Positions 28,980-39,684 of a DNA stretch of 64,000 nt are shown here, piece after piece. Position numbers and translations under genes: made by a program. The DNA is taken from assembly GCA_013365325.1 (NCBI GenBank), contig JABVXV010000117.1:104621-168620 (forward strand), given 5' to 3'. This DNA comes from Dipetalonema caudispina (Eukaryota; Nematoda; Chromadorea; Rhabditida; Onchocercidae). Below the pieces are notes generated by a model. It was not told the origin of the DNA and searched no databases. It saw only the letters and a program-made list of their open reading frames with translations. Numbering within the stretch: the first letter of the stretch is position 1; each line of letters opens with the position of its first letter.

Positions 28980-30854
28980 GAAAGAGAGAGTGCATTTGAA
29001 AGAAGGAATTTTCATGATGTGTTCAATGGGTATAGATAAATTTTCAGAATGACAAACGGTTAATTAGTTTGCTTCTCGTATCTATGCACACATTTAAATT
29101 GTTTGATCTGTTCTAAAATTTTCTTTGTTTATACGATTAGAAATAAACAATTAGAATAGAGAGAAGGTAAATACTGTGTAAGATAGTTATACAAACATTT
29201 TCAAAAATAAACTTTTGTTTAAAAAGAAAAGGGAAAAGACGAAAATTCATGGCAACATAAAAAATGCTCTAAGGACATATTTTCATCATTTCTTCCTAAA
29301 CTACCATCCTTGAGGGCACCCATAAACATTACTGTGATAAAATGAATTAGAATGTCTCGAAAAGGAATGGAATGGGTCTGCAAAAGAGGAAAGAAGAAAA
29401 CATCTTCCATATCTTTAAAGCCAATAATGGCCAAGTTTCAGTTATAGCTAGCTTACATGATGTTTACTTGAACAGATTTGTTATAAATGAATTGTGCGTA
29501 TCAGTTTTGTTACATCATTAGTTTATAATTTTGTCGCCTCTATAATTCTCATCAGAAGAAAAAGGGAGTGGGAAGAAAAACTGATGAGGATGCGGAAAAG
29601 TGAAGTCACTCATAAGTGATCAATTCATGATGGATTTCTTGAATTTAGAAATTAAATTGAATTTGAAGATCGAATTTATTTCATAAGAATTTTAGTAACA
29701 AATTTGAGTATATTTAGAACGTTCCATCATTGCTGCAATATTTCCTTGTTTTTGTCTGTTTGTCACTGTCATCACTTTCGATTCCCTAAGTGTTTATTTC
29801 TTCTTCAATAATTCACACACACACACTCTCTCTTCGTCACACGTATCCGTCAACTTTTTACTTTGTACAGATGTTCCATTTCATTGTCTCATATCAATCT
29901 TCACTTTTATCTTAAAATTTTTACCCTTCTGATGTAATTAACTTCTCAACGCTAATGATAAGGCATTTTGAATGTTGTCTTGCATCATCAACAATTCATT
30001 GTTTACTTTTGTGATTTCCCCGCCACCGAAATTATTTTCGACATTTGTTTATGTTCTATCACAAGGCATCACATTCCATCCGTTCCACTATTTCATTGTG
30101 ATATTCACTTATTTACCTTGTGAAACTTTCTTCGCATTTACTAACATATCTTTTCTAAGTTTGTTCATCCACTTCTATTATCAGATGGGATCAAATATCG
30201 TTGATAACAAGAATGTTCAGTTTGATTTGTTGATTCATTTGTTCCATTCTTGGATCAAAATTGCGGGACATTTTGCATCTTCATGATATCTACACTTCCA
30301 AATACCTATACTTTTTGATATAAGTGGCAAAGAACTACGATCGATATAATGATTAGGAAGTATGGCGAAATATATGCATTCATTAAATATTTGCGGAAAA
30401 TGGTAGAATCACCTACGATTTCTGCCTACAATATGTTCAATTGCTGTCGATTTGCAATAAGTTAAGAAAAGAGATAATATGCTGATTGTTATTAGGTGAT
30501 TAAGTTATATTCCGTTTGCTTGTTGATAACCGATAATTTAGATTAATTGCGGTATTGTCAACAATGTACTTACTTTTATTTACATCATACTCTTTATGCA
30601 ATCGATTCTCACAAGTTTTATTATATTTCCTTTTTTTTGATCCCATAATAAACGCTTGTGAATTAGAAAGACTGTAATGTTAGCCTAAATATTCATTTGG
30701 TTGAATTGAGTGCAAAATGATTGAAGTGAAAGAAAAGTGAAATGCTATTAGGCTATAAATGTGATCAATTTTATATGTTGAATGTTAGCATCAATAGTTT
30801 CAATGAATTCCTGCATGATTTTTAAATCAAATTTAACTTATTTAATTTGATCTA

Positions 30855-30864
30855 TTTATTTCAG
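30855..30864 (+). promoter_or_regulatory. Acceptor before the first sphingomyelin synthase exon
   Basis: TATTTATTTCAG ends at 30864 and would give a 62-nt leader before the ATG at 30927. It could accept the spliced leader or an upstream untranslated exon (donor candidate at 26345). Confidence 0.45.
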
Positions 30865-30926
30865 GGTGCGATGGATTGTAGTATTATTTGATTTCGAGAA
30901 ATTCAAAGGACGTTGCTGACAGAAAT

Positions 30927-31399
30927 ATGCATTATTATTCGGCGGTAAGCTAATTATTACTTTCCGTTTTATGTGGCTCTTTTCTGTTTGACCAAATGGT
31001 AACTTTATTTTATTATAAAACCAATGCTGGCTTGTTATTGATAGCTAGTTACTCTCGAATCTCACTTTTCCGTCATCTGATGCTCTATTAATTATACCTT
31101 ATTGACCATTGACCAAGCACTGCAGAAATTATTATTCAATGATGTAGTATGAATCATTCTTTCTCTTCATGATATCACTGTCAATTTAATCCGTCTATTT
31201 GCTACCACATTTAACATTATGCCTAAGTGGTTCGTATCCGGTCATTATCTTGTAAAAAAGTAACAATTTACGCCTGGCGCTGTTTTTTTGTCTCCTACAT
31301 CGTTTTGTTATGTATTAGTCAGTTTGTTATTGTCAGAAAGTAGGCTGATGTGGTGACACACACAAATACACACACACAAATACACACACACACAAATAC

Positions 31400-31451
<52 letters not shown>

Positions 31452-34400
31452 ACACACACATAGCAACTGACACATAACACAGATACATAATATCATGTTA
31501 GGGATATTTGTTGGCTTCTTTACTCATCCATCCATTTGTTCGGGAATTTCAGTGTTCACAGCTGCTAATTGTTCCATTCTGCATTCCCTTCCCCTCAAAT
31601 CTATTTCCATAAATTTCATCATACAATTCATTTAATCATTTGACCATATTGATAGTATCGATGGTAGCTGCTATATGTTTTTTAAAGGTTAGCATTAAAA
31701 TCTTAAAAACTTACCTTTACGGATTTTTTTAAAAATTAGTCTTGAATTAATTCATTAATGGTGTCATTTATCGTCTGCTGAAGGAGAATATGATTCTGAA
31801 TTAGGTTAGACAATGCCCAACCCTCTACTATTCAACATTCTATGGTATAGATTGAATCGTTATACTGACTACTAATTGAAAATAGGATGGAAAAATTGAA
31901 GTGGATCAAAACGAATGAAATGAAATGAAAAATAAGGGTGATCCCTGAAACTATATTGTTGATGGTTAGTGAGCGGTCAAATTGAAATACCAAGCCTTAT
32001 TTAATATGTCATTATAGAGTTCACGAAAGATCCCCTCAAAAGAGCAAAATATTTAGAACTTTTTATGAAACATAGTAAAATGAGCATTGGCCAGGTGACG
32101 GTGGCGATAATGATGATGATGATGGAGTGATGGGGTGATGGTGCTGTGGTTTGTTGAGCAGATGATGCTATGAAGCATTGCCAGAGATGAACAAAATTCA
32201 TGGAAGCTGTTACAGAAAGCTTGCTAGGAATTTGATGATTGGAAAGCTGGACAGTTGAGACAGAGTGTAAGAGAGGAGGAGGGAAGAAAGCAAAGGACAT
32301 TTTTGTTGAAAACAATCAAGTTCTTTGAAAAATAAACCCAAATGCCGGTTTTTGAAAGTGTAACAGCGTGATAGGTAGCTGTCAGACAAATAAACCCTTT
32401 CATTTTCTGCTTTGTTAAAATTTTAATAGATCGACAATGAATCGTTTTTAGGAAAATTCTGGACTAGACAGTGACGGCGAAACATGCGGTCAAACGGTCA
32501 GTTTATTTGTTCAGATTGGTGAAAATTTCTCTCTTTCATATTAATGAAATCTTCCTTTTTATTTTTAATTCACAGTAAAGATATTACCCTTCTAAACTTG
32601 ATGATAAATAGACAATAGCTGTCCATGTGTTAGAGATGCTTTAAAATTTTATCGTTAGGTAGACTGTAGAAAAACCACTTTCATCGAATAAGTACTTTTA
32701 CGATTCAATTTTTAAACCGCGTGCACGTGAAACTAATATTCTCAGAACGCGTATGGATGGGAAACATGAAATATTAAACTTTGAGATAAAAATCGTTAGT
32801 TTAAAGATCAAAACCAATTAAAACTTCTCTCATATTATATTAATTTATCTATTGCAGTATTGCATATATATATATATATATATCTCAAATTTTTGTAAAC
32901 TTATTTCATAGGATAGTTTGAACTAATGAATTATTCAAAAACAGAAAAAGTTAGCAAAAGCATGTCTATTGCAAGCTACTTTGTTGGAATGTAGGTGATG
33001 TCGTATTCATAGATTAGTCATTTGTTGGGTGTGATTGAAAATCAGAAACTTAACTTAGACTTATTAATATCTAATTTTGTGTAACTTACAACTTATCCTG
33101 AATAAATTTCTGGATAGGTCAATTCCTTTTACAATCTGTTATCAAATGATATAGTCAAGTTTCTTCTTTCTTATGCCATTTCTTTCCTTTCTAGCATTTT
33201 ATTAAATTTCTCAAAAATTTCGACATGTTGCCAAGTATATTCATTTTCGTTTAGCGCTTTTCTGAACTTCATAACAGTTCAACTAGTACTTAAAAGCTAC
33301 TATTACTGAGAAATATTGAAAGATACATCAGTTCAAGAAATCGAATTTCTCCATAATGTTGTGTGCGACTGGTAGCCGGTGATCTTTAAGTATTTTGTGA
33401 TATGTAATGAGTAGAGACATTGTCATATTTCAGAAAACTGGAAATAATAAATTAGCAAATTAAATATTACAAGAATGAAGAAAAGTTAGGTAACTAAAAT
33501 GATTACCAGTTACGAGAAAGATTGGAGGTTCAATTCTCGTTCTCCTTTCAAGTTCATATGTTATAATAGATGTTTGTATCATTCTACCAGTTCCAAACTG
33601 CTTTTCTTCTCAAACTTAACTTTAACTTGTATTTCCTTTTTGGGCGAAAAACAACACATTTATATGCCATAATGTTACATATTGCTTTTGCAACAAACAT
33701 AACATATTACAATAAAAATTAAATATTTTCAACGTCTTTTTTTTCTGATCGCATGCTTATTGAAGTAAATTCATTCAATTAAAAGTGTCAGTTCATTTTT
33801 TCAACTTTCTCCGAATGTGGGAAAATTGAAGAATCTCAGAAATAAGTTTCCCCCAAGGTGTTTTTTTTTTTTTTTTTTGGAAATATATTTCAAGATGAAA
33901 TTATTAAAGCAATCATAAAGGTGAAAGGATAAAATCTAGCAAAGCAATAGACTATGAGTATACATCACAATCGTGATTAGTTGATCAGAAAATGAATTCA
34001 TCACCAGAATTACTTGGAATTTTACGTTAATTTCTGTATTGACTTATATTTATTTAAAAAGCCTATTAATTATTCAATCGGAGCGATTGATTTAAATTAT
34101 ATGCAAACTATAATTTAAACATAACGGACAGTGCCGGATTTTGAATAATTTTCATTCTTTACTCTTTCAAAATTTTTAATTGAGAAAACAAATTACGAAT
34201 TAATGTCAAGGAAATTTTTATTCAAAATTCTAAGCTTCTTCTATGAAGTAAGTTAAAATTACAGATGAGCATTGGGATGATACTGTGGTGACAGATAGAT
34301 ATTTGAAATAGGTTAGGTACATTAAATTTGTTTATCGTTATTAAGACATATTTGCAGAGCGTATAAATGTGAATGCATATGTATGTGACGATGACGTTAA

Positions 34401-35199
34401 TCAAAAAATACTACGGAGGAAATGAAATTGTCCGTGTTCTGTTATCGTTGATGATGACAGTGTCTGTATAAAAAAAAAGAAAAAGAGAATTTCCACCCAT
34501 GGAATGATGATAGATGATAATAATGGTGCTGGAAATTTGTGATATGTCATATACTACGATTCCATGCTGCAGCAGTTATGTTACATTCTACTGTTCTTTT
34601 CAATAAACCTTTTTGTGCAGTGGAACAAGACAAACGAACGGACGGACCCTTTTCCTGTTGCATTCCTAATCCATTTCTTATATCCTTTTCCGGAACAAAA
34701 TTTGAAAGATTCGATAGGAAAAAAAATTCTGCGCTTATTTCATTCATCATTCTCTAATTGCATTTGTTCTTAACTGAAACTAAATGTTATCTTAAATTTT
34801 TTTTTTTTTTTTTTTTTTTTATAAAATGTTAACACTTCTAATTACTTGAGCTTTGAGCCAAAATATTTGTAGCTAAACTCTTTGGATAATTAACATACAT
34901 TTGCCATGGCAACGAGAACTATTTTTCCTTCAGTAGAATTATCTCCCAATGCTATTTTAATATGAAATTTAACCAGGTATGCAAATCTGATCATTTAACA
35001 TTATTTCAAAGATCAGAGATCAATTGGTTGAACTGTTTTTTCCCCACACATATAGATTTATTTTATCTGTTTAAAAGGTCAAAGTGCAGCACTTGTTTAC
35101 TTTAGAATCGTAATTGCAACAATGGTAAAACTCAGCATTATGCACTTTGGACTGAAATTTTGGAAGTCCACACTGTTTAATTTCATAGCACAGTCAGTG

Positions 35200-35234
<35 letters not shown>

Positions 35235-38200
35235 TTTTTCGTTCAATAAAGGAGAGTGAATTATTATTCGATCAGAAATAAATGAGATATAATAAGGGAA
35301 AGAAGAAATGAAAAGCAACGGACTGCAAGAATAAATTATTTCCCTTCAAGCGCCAAGATTTTGAAGTCTGTTCGGCTAAAAGCCTTAAAGTGGCCATAAA
35401 AGTTAATGAGGTCATTTCCGTCATTCACTCCCTCTAAGTTATTATCATTGCCATTTTTTATTAGGTTTTCTATAAATCCTTCCATTTTTTCTAATAATGT
35501 GGAATTAATCCGTTAATTGTTCGAAGGAATCTACTCAAACTATATTAACGTTCCATTTTGATATTAAATTACATATGATGTAACAATCGAAGATAGTTTT
35601 TGATCCTTTATTGTAGACTTTTTTTTCCTTTCTTTAGCAACGAATAAGTGCAGGCCAGGTTTAATCTTTGTATCGTGAAATAGCTACAATTTACAAAATA
35701 ATTCATAGTTCAATTTTTATTTAGCAATTTATAAACATTAACTCGATGAAATTTTATATCTGATAACATGAGTTAGGAAGGTGGCATACATTTATTCTAG
35801 ATTTTTCTGTTACCATTTTTCTGGAATAGCTTTCAAGATATTCCTCCTAGATATTCCCTGACAAGATAAGATATCATGGAGAGATTAAAATTTGAAAGAC
35901 AAAAAAGAGAGGCAAATAAACTTTATCACGTGAAAGCTATGAGTTCGGATTTAAATTACAACATAAGGTAGGAATATTGTAAAGTTCGAATCAAGTCATC
36001 ATTTAGATAACAGTGAAGGTTATTGCTTATGATCATCAATCATATCAGCATTTTTCTGGTTAGTCCATTAATTAGCTCACCTTTGACCTGAATGTTTTAT
36101 GCCCTACATTGACTGTTCCGAAGTATCTTTGCTCAGATGCAAAAAAAAAAAATGCTTTGAAGCATTCTTTATCTTACATGGATTTCACTTTTTTTTTTCT
36201 TCATTTACAGTTGACTGAAGAAGGAAGGAAAAGTAGCGCAATAAGCGAAGAGGAAGAGGAAGAAGAAGGAGAGGACGGAAACCGCGAAAGCGGTAAATTT
36301 ACGCTTCATCTGATTATGAATGTAACAGCTGGAGGAGTTGAGTTACGGAAGTTGTTATTCGTATTGACATTCTTAGTGTTGGCCGCATTCAGTAATTGGA
36401 TAGCCTTGGCTTATATTCATGATTTTGTAGGAAGGTTTGTTATATCATCGATATATTCAAATTTAAAACATATTAAAGTTTCAGGTTTTAATGTTAGACA
36501 TTTAGTTACACCTTCCCCTCAACTTTTAGCATCATTTTTATGTAACACTTTCAATGAGAATAAAATTATTACCAAATAACGAAATATAAATTTGCAAGTG
36601 AATAGACATAATGATTTACTGAACTATTTTGTTTATTTGTTCATTTGTTCTAAAGTATATTTTATTTTTCAGATCAATTAAATTATTAATTTTCAGGGAA
36701 GCATTGCCTGATATCGTCTTTTCAGTCGTACCAGAATTATTATGGACATTAAAAGTAGGAGATGCGATGGTTACACTTTGTTCAACTTCTTTCTTTACCT
36801 TACTTTTTCTTCATAAAAATCGTTTAATTATCATTCAACGAATTGCTTTCATTGTAGGTTAGTTCATCATATTTGTTGTAAAATAGAATTTTAAGTTTCA
36901 ATTTTATATCAATTTCAGTAGTGACGATAGATGAAATTGTATTAATGTTGGCGTACTCTGTAGTGTTCTCGATTGATAATTCATAGAAATTGAGAAATTT
37001 AGATCCATTAGCACTGTCCTTCGAATTAGTACGGAGGAGCATTTGTTAATGGCATCATCTTACTCGTTGAACATTCATCTTCTACATTAACTATTTAATC
37101 ATTAAAGAGCTTGGCATTTAGACTGTTTCTTCATATTCAGTGGCATTTGAAATTTATGGAATTTGCTGTATTTCAACTTTCTGCTGTTGTTAAAATTATA
37201 GAATTAAACTTCACGAGAAAATTTCGTAGATATGAATTCAATGAACGTTTCTTCATTCTTAAACAGACATATGATATAAAATAATTTTTGCAGTGCTAAT
37301 TATCAAGTTTATAAGTGATCCTGATTTTACAGCTTGTCTGTATACGATGCGAACGATATCATTGTTGTGTACACAGCTACCTCCTGGTTATATTGATAAT
37401 AATAAACGTTGCCGAGGTCAAAGTAATCATACGGGTCAAGAATGGGTTGTTATTGCAAGGCGTGTTTTGTCACAAGCAGGAAAACTTGGATTTCAGGTCT
37501 ATTATATAGGTTTCTTTGCCAAATATTTTTCGCATTCTGACTGCTCAACTATTCCTGCAGTTCTTTTTTTTTGTTTTTTTACACTAAACTCATTAATCTA
37601 AAAGCAAATGGCAACATGATCGTTTTATCTGCTGAATGGTTTGAAAGGGCCATCCATCATTACATGGACGAGAATCTCACCTAATTATAATCGTTCTTTC
37701 CATTTTCTCCATCATTCGCTTTGTTCCGCGGAAAATCCTATTCTGCAATCATCGAGACGCAGATTTTGAAAGTTGTTTTGTTAACATCCATATTTCCGAT
37801 AGACAGCTAGTAAAAAGTGCGTATTGAGCAGAATTTTCATTTTCAGGATATGGATGATGAAATGTTATGTGGTGATTTATTATTCTCAGGTCACACATTA
37901 GCTATGGTTATCAGTTCGTTAACAGTTGCTTATTATTTGCCTGATTCATTTAGGCCACTCAGGTCCCATCGAAGATTTCATTGTCATTTTTTTTTAATTC
38001 AACTTAATTTAATATTCATGCTAAGTCAATGTTCTGCAGATATATACCACGCATGTTATCATGGATCGGCATGGTTTGCATGGTTATTAGCAGGACACAT
38101 TATACTATTGATGTTCTTTTTGCATACTGGCTGTCAACGGCTGTATTTAGGTTTGTCCATCTATTTGGTTATGTTAAATTGCTAGAATGATAAAGAGTCT

Positions 38201-39684
38201 AATAATGATAAGGGAAACGGATGAATTTGGCTACTATTTCTTTACCGTTCTATTTTTTCTGAAGTGATAAATGAAATTTTTGCATGTATACTTGTAAGAA
38301 TTGTCTCGTTAATTATACGTGGAAAAAAAAGCAAATGAATCGATTTAATTGAAACAAATAAAATTTGTAGAAGATGAGATCCCTTTTTATCAATCACTGA
38401 GGGTTACGCTTTTTTCGCACGGAAACAAAGAGATTTTCTTGTTGTTTTAGAGTTGATTCGTACCAGTTATTTTATCTGTTAAACGAATGTGATAAGTTGG
38501 TGTGATAATTTTTTTTTTGTTTTTCTGAAGTGATTACTTGGAAAAAGTTGACATTGTGCAGATCATCTACTTAAGTTGACTTATCCATGCGCTGAACTCC
38601 CACCCATTGTTTTTTCCTTTCACATTCCTTTACTTGCTTAATAACTTTTTTAATTCTTCTAGTATTTATCACGCATTCTGCGAAATCGATTTAACAAATC
38701 GCAAATTATCAATTCTTTACCGATTATGGGTAATGCAAGTTGTCAGCTGGCTGGAAGTTGATATTACACCCGGAAGGTTACTGCTTTTTTTTCGGTAAAG
38801 AAAGAGAATATAAATGATAAAGGACTCGCTATTCTATCATTCAACTTTGCTCTCCAGATAAATGATAAATTAAAAGAGTGTTGCAGACGGGGGATACACG
38901 GGTAAGATTAAGAGGCAAGGCGTACTGCCTCTTCATCAGGCCTTAAAAATGAGATTTGATCCTTAGTAATAATGCAAGCATCGTCATTATTAATTAATCT
39001 ATGTGCATTGAATTAGAAACTTTGCTTCTCCGAGTTCTATGCTGATCTTCGCTTGTGACTTTTTAAAAATCTGGTTTAAATTAGTTGTTCATAGACAAAA
39101 TTAAGCCTTTATATGTATGCCAAGTTTATCTTGTCATTAATCAGGGTACCATCACTGGAAATCTTTTTAGAACCAACGTAATCTTAGTGGAAACACCAAC
39201 GATTAGTCTTTAGGCCTGCGAGCAGTAGAGAATTGTAATGCTTAGTGATCTTGACTTTGGATTTTTTTCCATTAATTTGCAACTTTTCGGGCCTCTGACA
39301 AAAAATCTGTTCTATTCAATGAGTATAACATATTTAGTTAATTGTTCTCATTTGAAGGTTAACCACATGAATATTTCTGGAACTGTTTATTTGTCTTTCC
39401 GAGACACAGGATCATTCTGGAGAAATGTATCACATAAATGGCCAAGTCAATATATGCCATGTTTTCACTTAAATTTACTACCATTACAGGATTTCCCTAA
39501 TGGACTCTGTCAAACTCGTTATTTCTTCATTTTCAGGATAGAAAACCGTTTCGAATTTCCGTTACTTGTACATCTCTATAAATGGTGGAGTAGTCCATCA
39601 AGCAATCGTTACTGTACTCAGAGTAGTAACTGTCATCATCAAAAACAAGAACAAGTTCCTGTTTCAAGTGCATTGCCTATATGA
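30927..39684 (+). CDS. sms: Sphingomyelin synthase family phosphotransferase, 9 exons
   Basis: Multi-pass Golgi or plasma-membrane enzyme that transfers phosphocholine (or phosphoethanolamine) from a glycerophospholipid to ceramide. Exons: 30927-30944, 32452-32496, 36211-36434, 36697-36857, 37333-37496, 37847-37962, 38040-38150, 38663-38776, 39537-39684; 366 aa. The last seven exons are well supported. The first two (MHYYSA, then ENSGLDSDGE...) rest on phase and splice signals only. Seen: acidic Glu run in the cytosolic N-terminus, about six hydrophobic segments, motif D3 CGDLLFSGHT (His220) and motif D4 RTHYTIDV (His263, Asp267). These are the family's H-H-D triad with the same 43- and 4-residue spacing as human SMS1. 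The YH after the D4 helix is also kept. Head-group choice is not readable. C. elegans has several paralogues; orthology to sms-3 is only a guess. Confidence 0.9.
31356..31462. repeat. (AC)n microsatellite with periodic AAATAC interruptions
   Basis: About 107 bp of AC repeat in the first sphingomyelin synthase intron. The left half has repeated CACAAATACA interruptions, the right half is purer. The minus-strand Cys/Val open frame over it is an artefact. Confidence 0.95.
32864..32883. repeat. (AT)n microsatellite
   Basis: About 10 AT units in an intron of the sphingomyelin synthase gene. Confidence 0.9.
33861..33878. repeat. T18 homopolymer
   Basis: Intronic T-run followed by GGAAATA. Confidence 0.9.
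34797..34820. repeat. T24 homopolymer
   Basis: Intronic run of 24 T within the sphingomyelin synthase gene. Confidence 0.9.
35202..35231. repeat. T30 homopolymer
   Basis: Intronic run of 30 T. It accounts for a poly-Lys open frame on the minus strand. Confidence 0.9.
35876..35967 (+). other. Candidate alternative first coding exon of sphingomyelin synthase
   Basis: An ATG at 35876 opens 30 polar codons (MERLKFERQKREANKL...) ending ATAAG|GTAGGA, with a TCCTCCTAG acceptor 25 nt upstream at 35850. Its phase (2) does not fit the exon at 36211, but it joins in frame to the exon at 36697. The product would lack the acidic N-terminus and first membrane segment. Unproven. Confidence 0.3.
38910..38933. 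repeat. 8-bp stem hairpin in a GC-richer intronic patch
   Basis: AAGAGGCA (38910-38917) and TGCCTCTT (38926-38933) flank an 8-nt loop in the last sphingomyelin synthase intron. The patch from about 38880 to 38945 is visibly richer in G and C than its surroundings. It may be a dispersed repeat or small structured RNA. Confidence 0.5.

Larger units (their letters stand above)
24891..30864. other. Gene-poor AT-rich interval upstream of sphingomyelin synthase
   Basis: About 6 kb without a recognised gene. It holds microsatellites ((GA)n at 28958-28979, (TA)n at 28619-28631), long T-runs at 25758-25774 and 28503-28522, and a 24-bp perfect palindrome at 28037-28060. A perfect GTAAGT donor at 26345 after a GC-richer stretch might mark an untranslated first exon for the next gene. 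Long hydrophobic open frames near 29.97-30.29 kb look like chance. Confidence 0.4.

Noticed and set aside
29972..30286. 104-codon hydrophobic frame
   Set aside because: Phe/Ser/Ile-rich composition typical of AT-rich noncoding sequence; no family motifs, splice partners or Kozak-like context.
31308..31496. Minus-strand Cys/Val-rich open frame
   Set aside because: It is a direct translation of the AC microsatellite; no start context, splice sites or family.
32001..32315. 104-codon minus-strand frame in a sphingomyelin synthase intron
   Set aside because: Contains an Ile run from a GAT microsatellite (about 32110-32125) and no recognisable domain; likely chance.
33520..33560. Box-B-like GGTTCAATTCT suggesting a second tRNA
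   Set aside because: No acceptor, D or anticodon stems could be built around it.
34539..34773. Three overlapping open frames on both strands
   Set aside because: The stretch simply lacks stops; no splice-consistent exon or family match, and it lies within an intron.
35097..35318. Minus-strand frame with a poly-Lys stretch
   Set aside because: Created by the T30 homopolymer inside an intron.
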